A DNA stretch of 54,743 bases from an uncultured Aeromonadales bacterium (GCA_902761645.1 CACWLF010000007.1:1-54743), one strand, 5' to 3'. Shown: positions 8,741 to 19,809, counted from the stretch's first letter. Translations and numbers: made by a program. The notes: generated by a model not told the origin, from the letters alone.

Positions 8741-9172
8741 CTACCTGGTGCGCGGACAGATTTCACTTTCAGAGAAGAAAAATGAAATTTCCTCCTGAGC
8801 GGTTTCAACGGAATCGGAACCGTGCACAGCATTTTCCTCCACACTGTGGGCATAATCTGAACGGATGGTACCGGTTCTTGCTTTCTTCGGATCGGTATCA
8901 CCGATGATTTCACGATGCTTTCTAACCGCATCCTCGCCTTCAAGCACCTGCATCATTACAGGACCGGAAATCATGTAATCAACCAGTTCCATAAAAAATT
9001 TCTTGTTGCGGTGCTGTGCATAGAAACGCATTGCCTGTTCCGGACGCAGATGCACCATCTTTGCCGCAATAATTCTCAGACCGGCATTTTCATAACGGTG
9101 GTAAACATCACCGATTAAATCTCTTGCCACAACATCCGGTTTAATAATTGATAAAGTTCTTTCAATACCCAT
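8741..9172 (-). CDS. ndk: Nucleoside diphosphate kinase
   Basis: Transfers phosphate between nucleoside triphosphates and diphosphates through a phosphohistidine. From the ATG at 9172 the product is 143 residues, exactly the E. coli length. An upstream in-frame TTG would add seven residues that are really the G-rich ribosome-binding region (AAGGGGG). The active-site histidine is in NAVHGSDS near residue 117, and [12 protein letters not shown] is the N-terminal signature. It is cotranscribed with rlmN. Confidence 0.96.
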   Translation of the reverse strand: MGIERTLSIIKPDVVARDLIGDVYHRYENAGLRIIAAKMVHLRPEQAMRFYAQHRNKKFFMELVDYMISGPVMMQVLEGEDAVRKHREIIGDTDPKKARTGTIRSDYAHSVEENAVHGSDSVETAQEEISFFFSESEICPRTR

Positions 9173-9196
9173 AACCTTTTTTCCCCCTTGCAATAA

Positions 9197-9279
9197 TTAA
9201 CTATTGTTTTGATTAAAAATTTCAGATATTTTGCTTATTATCACCCAATAAATCAACTCTTATACTTAAAAATAGTTAA
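9197..9279. repeat. Widely spaced inverted repeat upstream of ndk
   Basis: A 9-bp perfect inverted repeat, TTAACTATT at 9197-9205 and AATAGTTAA at 9271-9279, is separated by 65 bp of AT-rich DNA in the ndk promoter region. It could be a paired regulator site or chance in AT-rich sequence. Confidence 0.3.
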
Positions 9280-9317
9280 CTGCACACCAAAATGCCCGAT
9301 AAATTTGAGCAAATTAC

Positions 9318-10613
9318 TTAACCGATCACATTTTCTATGAATTTTACCACAGATCTGAAACCGTGACCCTTGGCTCCCGAGGAATAATATTCATTCGGAT
9401 TCTTCTGGAACGAAGCTCCGAGGTCAATATGCAGCCACGGCTGATCCTTCTTTACAAAGTATGACAGAAACGCCGCCGCGGTGCTTGCTCCCGCCGTTCC
9501 CTCGGCCGACACTGAATTTACAATATCGGTATTCACTCCTTTAACAAGACTGCGATGGAATCTGTCCAGAGGAAGCGGCCATGCTCTTTCATTCTCCTCC
9601 TCGGCGCTCTGCTTGAACAGGAATGAAAGTTTTTCATCAAAACTGAGAGCCGCATTGTAGTCGCGTCCGAGCGCAACCTTTGCCGCACCGGTCAAGGTTG
9701 CTATATCGATAATAAGTTTCGGAGATGATTTCTGCGCCTCTATCAGTCCGTCTGCGAGCACCAGACGACCCTCGGCATCGGTATTCATCACCTCGACGGA
9801 AACACCGTTCGGATAAAAGAGCTGATCTCCCGGTTTATACGAGGAACCGCCCACCATATTCTCGGCGCAGCAGATAATAAGTTTAACATGGTACGGCAGA
9901 CCTCTCAGCATTATTATACCCAGTGCCGCCACGGCAGTCGCCGCTCCGCCCATGTCTGATTTCATCAGCAGCATGCCGTCGGCCGACTTGAGACTGTATC
10001 CGCCTGAATCAAAGGTAATGCCCTTTCCAACCAGAGCCACGTCAACCGTTTCTGTATTGTTCGGATTGTATTCCGCAATGAAGACGCACGACTTGTTGTC
10101 CGAACCGCGGCCTACCGCCTCGGTTCCCACATATTCATGATCGAGAAGTTCATTGTAATGAACCGTCTTCATGGAAAGACTTTCATCATCTGCACAGTTT
10201 GCCAGGAAATCCTCGCATTCCACAGCAAACTGCTCGGGACACAGTTCACTGGCCGGAGTATTGATTACCACCTTAAGCCAGTCGAATACCGATACATAGT
10301 CATCCAGTTTTCTGATAACCTCCGGATCATCGAATTCGGCAAGACCGATCCTGTTCTTGTCAAAAGCCGAATTGTATCCGACCAGAAATGCATAGGTATT
10401 GTCAAAATTCCATCCGGCACCGTCAAGTTTGACATCCTTGAAACCGAGAGAATCAAATCTGCGGCCTGCAGCGGTGACACTGAACAAATCGCAGTGTTCC
10501 GGGGTCATGTGGATATAACCGCAGTCATCCTGAATACTAACCAGAGGATCCTCTCCCCAGATTCCGTCATAACATTCTTCTGTCAAATAAATCTTCAATT
10601 GTTTCGTACTCAT
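9318..10613 (-). CDS. pepB: Peptidase B, M17 leucyl aminopeptidase family
   Basis: Cytosolic metallo-aminopeptidase that removes N-terminal residues from peptides. The protein is 431 residues (E. coli PepB 427). The metal-binding core is clear: VGKGITFDSGGYSLK, MKSDMGGAATA and NTDAEGRLVLADGL, which carry the lysine, aspartate and glutamate ligands of two metal ions. The N-terminal WNFDNTYAFLVGY segment matches PepB rather than PepA. It begins 10 bp after the cysteine desulfurase stop and has an AAGGAG ribosome-binding site in that gap. In E. coli pepB closes the isc operon, so its position here marks a former isc locus. Confidence 0.95.
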   Translation of the reverse strand: MSTKQLKIYLTEECYDGIWGEDPLVSIQDDCGYIHMTPEHCDLFSVTAAGRRFDSLGFKDVKLDGAGWNFDNTYAFLVGYNSAFDKNRIGLAEFDDPEVIRKLDDYVSVFDWLKVVINTPASELCPEQFAVECEDFLANCADDESLSMKTVHYNELLDHEYVGTEAVGRGSDNKSCVFIAEYNPNNTETVDVALVGKGITFDSGGYSLKSADGMLLMKSDMGGAATAVAALGIIMLRGLPYHVKLIICCAENMVGGSSYKPGDQLFYPNGVSVEVMNTDAEGRLVLADGLIEAQKSSPKLIIDIATLTGAAKVALGRDYNAALSFDEKLSFLFKQSAEEENERAWPLPLDRFHRSLVKGVNTDIVNSVSAEGTAGASTAAAFLSYFVKKDQPWLHIDLGASFQKNPNEYYSSGAKGHGFRSVVKFIENVIG

Positions 10614-10623
10614 TTCCTGCTCC

Positions 10624-11778
10624 TTATCTTAATGCCGACAGCGATTTGGTAACCGCCATGAATGCACGGTTCAAATCATCCTCCGTGGTGTAGCGGCCTA
10701 CTGAAAATCTGATTGAACTGTATGCCAGACTGCGGGGTACTCCAATGGAGGTAAGCACATATGACGGCTCCATGCTTGCAGATGTGCAGGCTGACCCCGA
10801 TGATACCGCAATATCTGTCAGCGATGACAGGAAGGTGTCTCCGTCAACACCGCTGAAGGAAACATTCAGATTGCCGCACACTCTGTGCTCATAACTTCCG
10901 TTCAGTGCTACACCGGGCAGAGATGATAATTTTTTCCACAGTCTGTCGCGCAGTGTTCTTATATGTTCTCTTTCCTCGTCAAAGATCTCCTGCAGGATAC
11001 GGCATGCCTCGCCCATTCCGACAATCTGATGGGTGGCAAGTGTTCCCGAACGGTAGCCGCGTTCGTGTCCGCCTCCGTGTATAATGGGAACAAGTTCAAT
11101 CTTCGGCTGACGGCGCACATACAGAGCTCCGATGCCTTTAGGTCCGTAGATTTTGTGGGAGGACATGGATATCAGATCGAGATTCTGCTCATTTACGTTA
11201 ATGCTCTCCTTTCCCAGACTCTGAGCGGCATCAGTGTGAAAAACAATATTTCTTTCACGGCAGAGATCACCTATGGCTTTAATATCGGTTACCGTGCCGA
11301 TTTCATTGTTCACATGCATCAGACTCACCAGAACAGTTTTATCGGTAACAGCTTCGGCAACGGCATCAACTGAAATAATACCGTCACGTCCTGGTTTAAG
11401 ATATGTAACCTCAAAGCCCTGGGATTCAAGATATCTGCAGGTGTCCAGCACCGCCTTGTGCTCGATCATGCTGGTTATGATGTGATTGCCGTGTTCCCGG
11501 CGGGCAAGGGCTGCTCCCTTTATGGCCATATTGTCGCATTCGGTGGCACCGGAGGTGAAAATTATCTCCCTGGGATCCGCTCCGATCAGATCGGCAATCT
11601 GGTTTCTGGCAATGTCGACAGCCTCGGCCGCCAGCCATCCGTACCGGTGGGAGCGGGAGGCGGCATTGCCGAAATTGCCGTCCATGGTTAAACATTCAAA
11701 CATTTTTTCCGCTACACGGGTATCTACCGGTGTAGTAGCGGCATAATCAAGGTATACCGGTTTATTTGGCTTATTCAT
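10624..11778 (-). CDS. iscS: Cysteine desulfurase, IscS type, lacking the C-terminal tail
   Basis: PLP enzyme that takes sulfur from cysteine for Fe-S clusters, tRNA thiolation and thiamine. The sequence is plainly IscS rather than NifS or Suf[10 protein letters not shown], the PLP lysine in [12 protein letters not shown], and the catalytic cysteine in [18 protein letters not shown] at C331 (E. coli C328). It stops at residue 384, only 53 residues after that cysteine. E. coli IscS has 76, so about 23 residues are missing, the tail that contacts IscU. The stop is clean, with pepB starting 10 bp later, so this is not a frameshift. Its start overlaps the trmJ end by 8 bp. No iscR, iscU, iscA, hscBA or fdx is present. 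Confidence 0.93.
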   Translation of the reverse strand: MNKPNKPVYLDYAATTPVDTRVAEKMFECLTMDGNFGNAASRSHRYGWLAAEAVDIARNQIADLIGADPREIIFTSGATECDNMAIKGAALARREHGNHIITSMIEHKAVLDTCRYLESQGFEVTYLKPGRDGIISVDAVAEAVTDKTVLVSLMHVNNEIGTVTDIKAIGDLCRERNIVFHTDAAQSLGKESINVNEQNLDLISMSSHKIYGPKGIGALYVRRQPKIELVPIIHGGGHERGYRSGTLATHQIVGMGEACRILQEIFDEEREHIRTLRDRLWKKLSSLPGVALNGSYEHRVCGNLNVSFSGVDGDTFLSSLTDIAVSSGSACTSASMEPSYVLTSIGVPRSLAYSSIRFSVGRYTTEDDLNRAFMAVTKSLSALR

Positions 11779-12562
11779 TTCTGTGATCTATGGTTCTGGT
11801 AACTGAAGAAAGTATTCCGCGCAGAATATTTATATCGTCCCTGGTTAAAAAAGGACGGGTAAAAATACGTTTAATCTTGCGCATGATATGACCGCGATTA
11901 TTTTCGTGCAGAAAACCTGTTGTCTGCAGAACATCCTCAAGATGACTGTAAAATCCGAGAACCTCGTCCCCGCCGGCAATCTGCTCCTTTTCCAGAAATT
12001 TTTCCGAAGTATGAACAATTTCCTGCCTCATCGGGTCGTTTCCTAAATATTTTAGGAAAGACTGACGGATTTCATAGCTTAAAACCTGCACAGCCATGGC
12101 AAGATTGAGCGAAGAATAATCAGGATTGGCCGGTATGGTAACATGATAATTGCAGATTTCAAGTTCTTCATTGGTAAGACCGGTACGTTCGCAGCCGAAC
12201 ATAACCGCAATTCTGCTGCCGGCCTTTGCCTGTTCAATAACAAAACCGCCCATTTCGTGAGGATCAAGCAGAGGGCGTTCATAAGTTCTGCGTCTTGCGG
12301 AAGCTCCGATTATCAGTGTTGAGCCCTCAAGCGCTTCGGCAAGCGTCGGCACCACCCTTGCTTTTTTAAGCAGATCTTCCGCTCCTGCGGACAATGCATA
12401 GGACTGTTCGTCAATCTGATGTTCCGGATAAGCCAGGATCAGATTGGACAAACCCATGGTTTTCATTGCTCTTGCAGCTGAACCGATATTGCCGGGATGA
12501 GATGTGTTTACCAGTACAATATTAATTTGATTCAGAAGGCTGCTCTGATTTGTTGCTGTCAT
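11771..12562 (-). CDS. trmJ: tRNA (cytidine/uridine-2'-O-)-methyltransferase TrmJ
   Basis: SPOUT-family enzyme that 2'-O-methylates residue 32 in the tRNA anticodon loop. The protein is 263 residues. The trefoil-knot motifs are visible: [21 protein letters not shown] near the N-terminus, [15 protein letters not shown] in the middle, and [19 protein letters not shown]. The N-terminus is about nine residues longer than in E. coli. The gene sits between a lipoprotein gene (41-bp overlap at its start) and iscS (8-bp overlap at its end), so all three appear translationally linked. In E. coli trmJ lies just upstream of iscR-iscS. Confidence 0.94.
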   Translation of the reverse strand: MTATNQSSLLNQINIVLVNTSHPGNIGSAARAMKTMGLSNLILAYPEHQIDEQSYALSAGAEDLLKKARVVPTLAEALEGSTLIIGASARRRTYERPLLDPHEMGGFVIEQAKAGSRIAVMFGCERTGLTNEELEICNYHVTIPANPDYSSLNLAMAVQVLSYEIRQSFLKYLGNDPMRQEIVHTSEKFLEKEQIAGGDEVLGFYSHLEDVLQTTGFLHENNRGHIMRKIKRIFTRPFLTRDDINILRGILSSVTRTIDHRNE

Positions 12563-13832
12563 CTGTTTTCTGATTGTTGTTTTCTATGCTTTCTTTGTTA
12601 TCGCTGTTATCTTTGTTTTTTTCGCTCTCTGACTGGGGCTGTCTGTCTCCGCCGTCTTCCTCATCCTTGAAGAAATTTGCCAGAGCCAGTTCTGAGGTGG
12701 TATATTCCATGAAGTAAGGAACCTTCTGTGCCTTGCTCAGTACAAAAAACAGTTTCGCAAGATCCTTCTGATTGCGGTTGTACAAATCCAGTCCGACATA
12801 ATAATATGCTTCACATAAATTTTCAGCCTTGACACTGGTATTATCCGGATCGCTGAGCTTTTTTGCATCTTCAATCAGGGACACGAAATCCTCGGTATTA
12901 ATTGCGTGAATAATGGAAAACGCCCATGATTTCTTCAGATTTTCCGATTCAGTACGTTCCTCCACCCTTTTCAGGAATGCACGTGCCTCGGGCCAGTTGA
13001 TTCTTCCCAGAACTCCATAGAGATGAAGTTTGTTATACAGATAGTAATCGCTGTTCTGATCGGAATATTCGTCTGCTGTTAGAAACAGGGTTGCGGCGGC
13101 ATCGTAATTGCCCAGGAAAAAATTGTTGAGTGCGCGGTACATCTGACTGAGAGACTGACCTTTGACACCGGTCATATCCGTCAGATCCTCCACCACAGCC
13201 AGAGAATCGTTTGACAGAGCAAGCTTGTTGCGGGCCTGGAGACTCATCATTCTGATATTTTCAATATCAATTTTGTTTTTAACTCCTTCCTTGCTTTCAT
13301 CCCTGCCGGTTACCGCCATCAGAGCAATTGATTTGTATACATATTCATCCACCGATGCAGCCGGATCCACATTAAGCGATGCCAGAGCGGCTCTGCTGTA
13401 CAGTTCCAGAAGCTTGTCAATTACATCGTCGGGAACACGCTTTTTAAATTCCGCAAGGAGCTGCTTTGCAGAATCGTTTTTGCCTGCCTTTGCAAGCTGT
13501 TTGCTGTAATTTGCAATCTGCAGCATGGATGCAAGCGAAACATCAGGATATGCAGCTTCCAGATTGAACAGCGCATTGCGGAAATTTTCGAGCAGTTTGG
13601 CACGGTTTTCTTCATTTCTGGTCCGTTCGATGGGAAGTAATCCGATATCTACATCAATTCTCCATTCACGAGGTACGAATTCCACTCTTTTGGAATAATT
13701 TTTTCCAACCAGCTGCCCCTCAAGAGGCTGAGAGACTTCCTGAAGTTCGTAATCCGAAATCGTACTTTCACAACCGACAATTCCGGTTATGGAACAAATT
13801 GAAAGCAAAGCAGCATAAAAGTAATGTAACAT
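12522..13832 (-). CDS. Predicted TPR-like lipoprotein of unknown function
   Basis: A 436-residue protein I do not recognise. A short hydrophobic signal ends in the lipobox I-V-G-C with the lipidated cysteine at about C21, so it should be anchored in a membrane facing the periplasm. The body is helical with paired A/L-rich helices resembling tetratricopeptide repeats (for example around FLGNYDAAATLFLTADEY and LAKLFFVLSKAQK). The last 45 residues are a charged, low-complexity S/N/E/K/D tail. I chose the ATG at 13832 because of the TAGG site upstream. The tail-coding DNA overlaps the trmJ start by 41 bp. TPR lipoproteins often scaffold envelope complexes; here that is inference only. Confidence 0.7.
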   Translation of the reverse strand: MLHYFYAALLSICSITGIVGCESTISDYELQEVSQPLEGQLVGKNYSKRVEFVPREWRIDVDIGLLPIERTRNEENRAKLLENFRNALFNLEAAYPDVSLASMLQIANYSKQLAKAGKNDSAKQLLAEFKKRVPDDVIDKLLELYSRAALASLNVDPAASVDEYVYKSIALMAVTGRDESKEGVKNKIDIENIRMMSLQARNKLALSNDSLAVVEDLTDMTGVKGQSLSQMYRALNNFFLGNYDAAATLFLTADEYSDQNSDYYLYNKLHLYGVLGRINWPEARAFLKRVEERTESENLKKSWAFSIIHAINTEDFVSLIEDAKKLSDPDNTSVKAENLCEAYYYVGLDLYNRNQKDLAKLFFVLSKAQKVPYFMEYTTSELALANFFKDEEDGGDRQPQSESEKNKDNSDNKESIENNNQKTDDSNKSEQPSESN

Positions 13833-13988
13833 ACACAAACCTACTCAAAATTACACTGTTACAAAGTTTAAGGAATTATAACACATCTGAGAGGATACAT
13901 TGTATTTTTTGATCTGAAGTTCAGCATGATGAAGGGCCCCGACATCCGCGCCGGAAAACCGTTCCGGAAATTTCGTCACTCTTATGAA

Positions 13989-14027
13989 TAAAAAAACGCC
14001 CGGAAACTCCCAAGGAAATTCCGGACG
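13989..14027 (-). terminator. Terminator of the queA-secF operon
   Basis: A 9-bp stem with one mismatch (13997-14005 with 14019-14027) is followed on the minus strand by eight mostly T residues (13989-13996 on plus). It lies 35 bp past the secF stop. Confidence 0.85.
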
Positions 14028-14061
14028 CTCTCAATTTGAAAGTCTTACGCTGTCCTAGCGG

Positions 14062-15018
14062 CTACTCATCAATAGACTCGACAAATTCCTCGTCGTCTCC
14101 GCGAACCGGAGGAGGAGGAGGAAGAAGATTTTCACGTGTCATACCGAAGAATTTAGCCAGACCTGATGCCACATAAACAGATGAGAAGGTACCTACTACA
14201 ATACCTACTGTCAGAGCAAAGGCAAAACCGAAAATCATCGGGCCGCCGAGAAACAGCAGAGCAAGTACGGTAAACATGGTGGTTCCAGAGGTAATAACTG
14301 TTCTGCTCAGAGTCTCGGTAATGGAAATATCGATAATATCGTCCATTGACTTGTCGCGGATCAGTCTTGCCTTTTCACGGATACGGTCAAATACAACGAT
14401 GGTATCGTTAAGCGAATAACCGATGATGGTAAGTACTGCGGCAAGCACAGTCAAATCGAATTCCAGATCGAAAATCGAAAACACCGCCAGGGTTATGATG
14501 GTATCGTGCACCAGCGCGATAACCGCACCTGTAGCCATTCTCCATTCAAAACGGAAAGCAACGTATGCCAGAATGCACAGCAGTGATACAAACACAGAAA
14601 TAATACCGCTTTCCACCAGATCTGAACCTACGGAAGGACCTACATATTCAACACGGTTAAGTTTTGCACCCGGCTGAATAGTCTGAACGGAGTTGAAAAT
14701 CTTGGTTGAAAGAACCTTCTGATCCATGCCTTCCACAGGTTTGATTCTGATCATGGCAATTTTTGATGATCCGAAATGCTGCACCACAGGAGAATCAATT
14801 TTAAGTTCAGACAGTTTGGCTCTGATGTCGGCAAGTTCAATATCATTCGGATATTCAACCTCGATGGTAACACCGCCGGTAAAATCCAGACCGAAATTAA
14901 GACCCTTTACACCGACAACAATAAAAGAAGCTAAAACCAGCAGCATTGCCACAGCTGTCATGAACTTGGCAATCGCCATAAAGCGGATAGTCTTTTTAGG
15001 ATTAATTATTTTAAACAT
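14062..15018 (-). CDS. secF: Protein translocase subunit SecF
   Basis: Inner-membrane partner of SecD. Together they use the proton gradient to pull secreted proteins through SecYEG on the periplasmic side. The protein is 318 residues (E. coli 323). TM1 is near residues 15-37, a periplasmic P1 domain follows (LNFGLDFTGGVTIEVEYP at its start), and five more TM helices occur in the second half, including the family motif SLNDTIVVFDRIRE. A proline run and acidic stretch form the cytosolic C-terminus. It follows secD after 14 bp. Confidence 0.97.
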   Translation of the reverse strand: MFKIINPKKTIRFMAIAKFMTAVAMLLVLASFIVVGVKGLNFGLDFTGGVTIEVEYPNDIELADIRAKLSELKIDSPVVQHFGSSKIAMIRIKPVEGMDQKVLSTKIFNSVQTIQPGAKLNRVEYVGPSVGSDLVESGIISVFVSLLCILAYVAFRFEWRMATGAVIALVHDTIITLAVFSIFDLEFDLTVLAAVLTIIGYSLNDTIVVFDRIREKARLIRDKSMDDIIDISITETLSRTVITSGTTMFTVLALLFLGGPMIFGFAFALTVGIVVGTFSSVYVASGLAKFFGMTRENLLPPPPPVRGDDEEFVESIDE

Positions 15019-15032
15019 TTAACACCACTCCA

Positions 15033-16895
15033 CTATATAGGTAATTTCTTCAGATTCTTCTTGCCGCCGTAAAGCGCGTTTACAATCGCACGGCTTACGG
15101 TAATCGCGGTAAACAAAGAACACAGAATACCAATCATAAGCACCAGAGCAAAGCCCTTAACCGCACCTGTACCCACAGCGAACAGAACAAGGGCTGTCGC
15201 AAGAGTTGTCAGGTTGGAATCCAGAATGGTTACAAACGCGCGTCCGTAACCGATATCAATTGCATTCTGAACATTGACACCGCGTTCCAGTTCCTCACGT
15301 ATACGTTCGTAAATCAGCACATTGGCATCAATCGCCATACCCATGGTCAGCACGATACCGGCAATACCAGGCATGGTCATAACCGCTCCCGGAATAATCG
15401 ACATGATACCTACCAGGAATACAAGGTTGCACAGCAGGGCAATATCGGCAATAATACCGAATACGCTGTAGTATACAGCCATAAACACAAGTGTCAGCCC
15501 CATACCTACAACCATTGCTCTTACACCGGAATCAATGTTCTGCTGTCCGAGGCTAGGTCCTATGGTACGTTCCTCTACAATCTGGATCGGCGCAATCAGG
15601 GCACCGGCACGTAAAACAAGTGCAAGATTGTGAGCTTCGGTAGGATTTGAAATTCCGGTAATACGGAAACTTGAACCGAGCTGAGACTGAATGGTAGCCA
15701 TATTGGCAACTGTCTTGTGGGTTTCAAAAATTGTTGAACCGTCAGGACGCTTGTTCTTGGTTGCCTTCTGTTCGATAAACACGGTAGCCATCATTGCGCC
15801 CACGTGATCCTTGGTGAAATTCGACATCTTGCTGCCGCCTGCACTGTCAAGCTTGATGTTAACCTGAGGACGTCCGTATTCATCAAAACCGGAATTGGCG
15901 TCGGTAATATGATCACCGGTCAGAATAACATGCTTGTCAAGCGCAACAACCCTTCCCTCTGCGGTAGTCAGATATTCAACATTCGGATTTGCACTCTGGG
16001 AAGCCGCTTCGGCAGAACTCAGATCTGCAGACTTGTCAACAAGACGGAATTCCAGAGTAGCAGTGGTGCCGAGAATTTCCTTGGCACGGGCTGTATCCTG
16101 AATACCTGGCAGTTCGATAACAATGCGATCCGCACCCTGTCTCTGAACCAGAGGTTCAGCAACACCAAGTTCGTTAACACGGTTACGGATAATGGTAATA
16201 TTCTGTTCCACTGCACTGGTCTTCAGTTCCTGAATACGTGCATCGGTCAGACTGATCTGGGAATAGAATTTTTCATCCTGATCGTAATCATTGAACACAA
16301 TTCCCGGGATCTTGCTTCTGAATTCGCTTTCACCTTTTGCACGATCTTCTTCCGAAGCAAATGCCACCGTAACTGTTCCGTTTACATCACGAACGGATGC
16401 ACGGCGGATTTTGTTATCCTTAAGAATGGAACGGCAGTCCTGCACCAGCTGCTCCCTGGCTTTGCCCATCGCGGTATTCATATCAATTTCTTCAAGGAAA
16501 TGAACGCCGCCGCGCAGGTCAAGACCGAGTTTCAGCGGACCTGCACCTATTGCAGACAGAAACTTCGGTGTGCTTGAAGCAAGGTTGATCGCAACGGAAT
16601 AACTCTCGCCCAGCGCATCTGAAATAATATCCTTGGCTTTCAGCTGATCTGTTTCATTGAAGAAACGCATCAGAAGCTGACCCTTTTCCAGTTCGGTCTT
16701 TTTGATCTTGATACCTGAATCGTTTACTTTCTTTTCAAGATCGGTTACCACCGACTGAACCACGTCTATACCCTTCTTGCCGGAAACCTGCACCGCAGGA
16801 TCCTCTCCGAAAAGGTTAGGAATTGCATAAATAGTAGACAGTATAACCACTACTATTACCAGCAGATTTTTCCACAACGGAAATTTATTTAACAC
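15033..16895 (-). CDS. secD: Protein translocase subunit SecD
   Basis: Six-TM inner-membrane protein with a large periplasmic P1 domain, the partner of SecF. The protein is 620 residues (E. coli 615). The N-terminal membrane helix is near 9-27, the P1 entry motif LGLDLRGGVHFL near residue 120, and the C-terminal membrane half holds MGMAIDANVLIYERIREEL, the SecD/RND-type signature with the conserved aspartate needed for proton use. It lies between yajC (13 bp upstream) and secF. Confidence 0.97.
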   Translation of the reverse strand: MLNKFPLWKNLLVIVVVILSTIYAIPNLFGEDPAVQVSGKKGIDVVQSVVTDLEKKVNDSGIKIKKTELEKGQLLMRFFNETDQLKAKDIISDALGESYSVAINLASSTPKFLSAIGAGPLKLGLDLRGGVHFLEEIDMNTAMGKAREQLVQDCRSILKDNKIRRASVRDVNGTVTVAFASEEDRAKGESEFRSKIPGIVFNDYDQDEKFYSQISLTDARIQELKTSAVEQNITIIRNRVNELGVAEPLVQRQGADRIVIELPGIQDTARAKEILGTTATLEFRLVDKSADLSSAEAASQSANPNVEYLTTAEGRVVALDKHVILTGDHITDANSGFDEYGRPQVNIKLDSAGGSKMSNFTKDHVGAMMATVFIEQKATKNKRPDGSTIFETHKTVANMATIQSQLGSSFRITGISNPTEAHNLALVLRAGALIAPIQIVEERTIGPSLGQQNIDSGVRAMVVGMGLTLVFMAVYYSVFGIIADIALLCNLVFLVGIMSIIPGAVMTMPGIAGIVLTMGMAIDANVLIYERIREELERGVNVQNAIDIGYGRAFVTILDSNLTTLATALVLFAVGTGAVKGFALVLMIGILCSLFTAITVSRAIVNALYGGKKNLKKLPI

Positions 16896-16908
16896 TTTTG
16901 ACTCCAGA

Positions 16909-17256
16909 CTACTTTAAAGAACCGATTGTTCCTTTCGGAAGAACATTCATAATATAATCTTTACTGATGGTAACAGGAACGCCCTTGCTGATTTCTATCA
17001 CGGCATATTCACTGTCCTGCTTGTATTCGATAAGCTTGCCGCAGATTCCGCTGCGGATCTGAACCTCATCGCCGACTGCTATCTTGGATAACAGATTCTG
17101 CTTTTCCTTCATCGCTTTCTTGTTCGGCAGTATTGTCACTACATACATAATCACAATAAACACCACGATTAAAATAATCATTGAACCAAAACCGCCCTCA
17201 GGGTTTCCTGCAGCAGCAGTAGTTTCGGCAGCATTGGCAACAGCAAATAAATCCAT
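16909..17256 (-). CDS. yajC: Sec translocon accessory protein YajC
   Basis: Small single-pass inner-membrane protein that associates with SecDF and AcrB. The protein is 115 residues. One TM helix at about 27-44 (SMIILIVVFIVIMYVVTILP) is followed by the conserved PNKKAMKEKQNLLSKIAVGDEV cytosolic region. The gene order queA-tgt-yajC-secD-secF is the standard gammaproteobacterial operon. Confidence 0.96.
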   Translation of the reverse strand: MDLFAVANAAETTAAAGNPEGGFGSMIILIVVFIVIMYVVTILPNKKAMKEKQNLLSKIAVGDEVQIRSGICGKLIEYKQDSEYAVIEISKGVPVTISKDYIMNVLPKGTIGSLK

Positions 17257-17319
17257 TCTGATTTCCTTAATTTTTTAAATAACCAACTCTATAATAAATA
17301 GGGTCTATTCCTATTAATA

Positions 17320-18447
<1,128 letters not shown>

Positions 18448-19491
18448 TCAGTTAGTTTTCCTAGTGATATACATTGCATCGCCATAACTGAAAAAACGGT
18501 ACTTTTCAGCAACAGCATGTTCGTATGCCTGCATGGTATGTTCATAACCGGCAAAGGCGCTGACCAGCATAATCAGTGTAGACTGCGGCAGATGGAAATT
18601 GGTAATCAGCGCATCCACCACCTTGTACTGATATCCAGGATAAATAAATATCGATGTATCCTTGTTGTATTCATGCATGTTCTCGACAGAGCCGTATTCC
18701 TGAGCGCAGCTTTCAAGCGAACGAATTGATGTTGTGCCTACTGCAACAACCTTTCCGCCGTTCCTCTTGGTTTCCCTGATCAGTTCGGTAACCTCCTCCG
18801 GCACATGAACAAATTCAGCATGCATCTTATGATCTTCAATTCTTGATTCCTTTACGGGCTGAAATGTTCCGGCGCCTACATGCAAAGTCACAAAAGCTGT
18901 TTTTACTCCCTTGTCACGTATTCTTTCAATCAGAGCCTCATCAAAATGAAGTCCTGCGGTAGGAGCTGCAACTGCTCCGGGAATCCTGCCGTATACAGTC
19001 TGATAGTCATCCTTGTCTGACGAATCATCCGGGCGGTTGATATACGGAGGCAGCGGCACATGACCAATCCTGTCAAGAACGTCAAATACCGATTCATCGG
19101 TATCCTTGAGACTGAGAACAAACAGATCATCCTGGCGATCCACAACCTCAAATCTGTATTCGCCGACAATAATCACAGATCCGATTTTCGGGGATCTTGA
19201 AGCTCTGGTATGAGCAAGAATGCGATCCTTTGTATAGATACGTTCCACGAGGATCTCAACCTTTGCCCCGGTTTCCTTGTTTCCGAAAATTCTTGCAGGG
19301 ATAACCTTGGTATCATTAAATACAAGAAGATCTCCCGGTTTAAGAAAATCTATCACCTGATAAAACTTCAAATCCTGTGTTTCACCGGTATTTCCGTCGA
19401 GTGCAAGAAGTCTGCATCCGGTACGATCCTTACACGGATACTGGGCAATAAGCTCCTGCGGTAAATTAAAATTAAAATCAGTAAGTTGCAT
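18448..19491 (-). CDS. queA: S-adenosylmethionine:tRNA ribosyltransferase-isomerase
   Basis: Transfers the ribosyl group of SAM to preQ1 in tRNA, giving epoxyqueuosine. From the ATG at 19491 the protein is 347 residues, beginning [19 protein letters not shown], which matches the E. coli start. A GTG 18 bp upstream has no ribosome-binding site. Conserved stretches [24 protein letters not shown] and [12 protein letters not shown] are present. It is the first gene of the queA-secF operon. Confidence 0.96.
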   Translation of the reverse strand: MQLTDFNFNLPQELIAQYPCKDRTGCRLLALDGNTGETQDLKFYQVIDFLKPGDLLVFNDTKVIPARIFGNKETGAKVEILVERIYTKDRILAHTRASRSPKIGSVIIVGEYRFEVVDRQDDLFVLSLKDTDESVFDVLDRIGHVPLPPYINRPDDSSDKDDYQTVYGRIPGAVAAPTAGLHFDEALIERIRDKGVKTAFVTLHVGAGTFQPVKESRIEDHKMHAEFVHVPEEVTELIRETKRNGGKVVAVGTTSIRSLESCAQEYGSVENMHEYNKDTSIFIYPGYQYKVVDALITNFHLPQSTLIMLVSAFAGYEHTMQAYEHAVAEKYRFFSYGDAMYITRKTN

Positions 19492-19509
19492 ATGTTCACA
19501 ATTCTCCAC

Positions 19510-19735
19510 GAGATGTAAATTTTACACTAAAAGCAAAAAATTAACATTAAAAAACTTAAGCCAAGTCAAAAGATAAATCTGCATCATCAGACGGTTCAAT
19601 GAAATCTGAAGTTTTCGAATATGAATGTGTCATGCATCATAACGGTCGAATAATACGTAACTTTCACAGTACCGCCGGATAAATTATGAAAATGACTGAA
19701 GAATGTGTTTGAAAGAAAATCAAGAATAATTACCA
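19510..19735. other. Intergenic region between malK and queA
   Basis: Together with the malK terminator this makes about 300 bp without a gene. It is AT-rich and must hold the queA promoter. A TTGACT hexamer is visible on the minus strand near 19560, but no good -10 hexamer at 16-18 bp. No riboswitch-like structure (for example a preQ1 aptamer) was seen. Confidence 0.3.
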
Positions 19736-19764
19736 AACTAAAAAAGGGTGTCTGGAAGACACCC
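19736..19764 (-). terminator. Terminator of the malEFGK operon
   Basis: A perfect 8-bp stem GGGTGTCT/AGACACCC (19746-19753 with 19757-19764) has a 3-nt loop and is followed on the minus strand by a T run (A-rich 19736-19745 on plus). It lies 46 bp past the malK stop. Confidence 0.92.
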
Positions 19765-19809
19765 GAATATCAGTTTGGCAAATATAATAGTAGTTGTAAT
19801 TAAATCTTA

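Noticed and set aside
15804..16577. A 257-codon plus-strand frame inside secD
   Set aside because: It is a mirror of the strongly conserved secD coding sequence; no homology or start signal.
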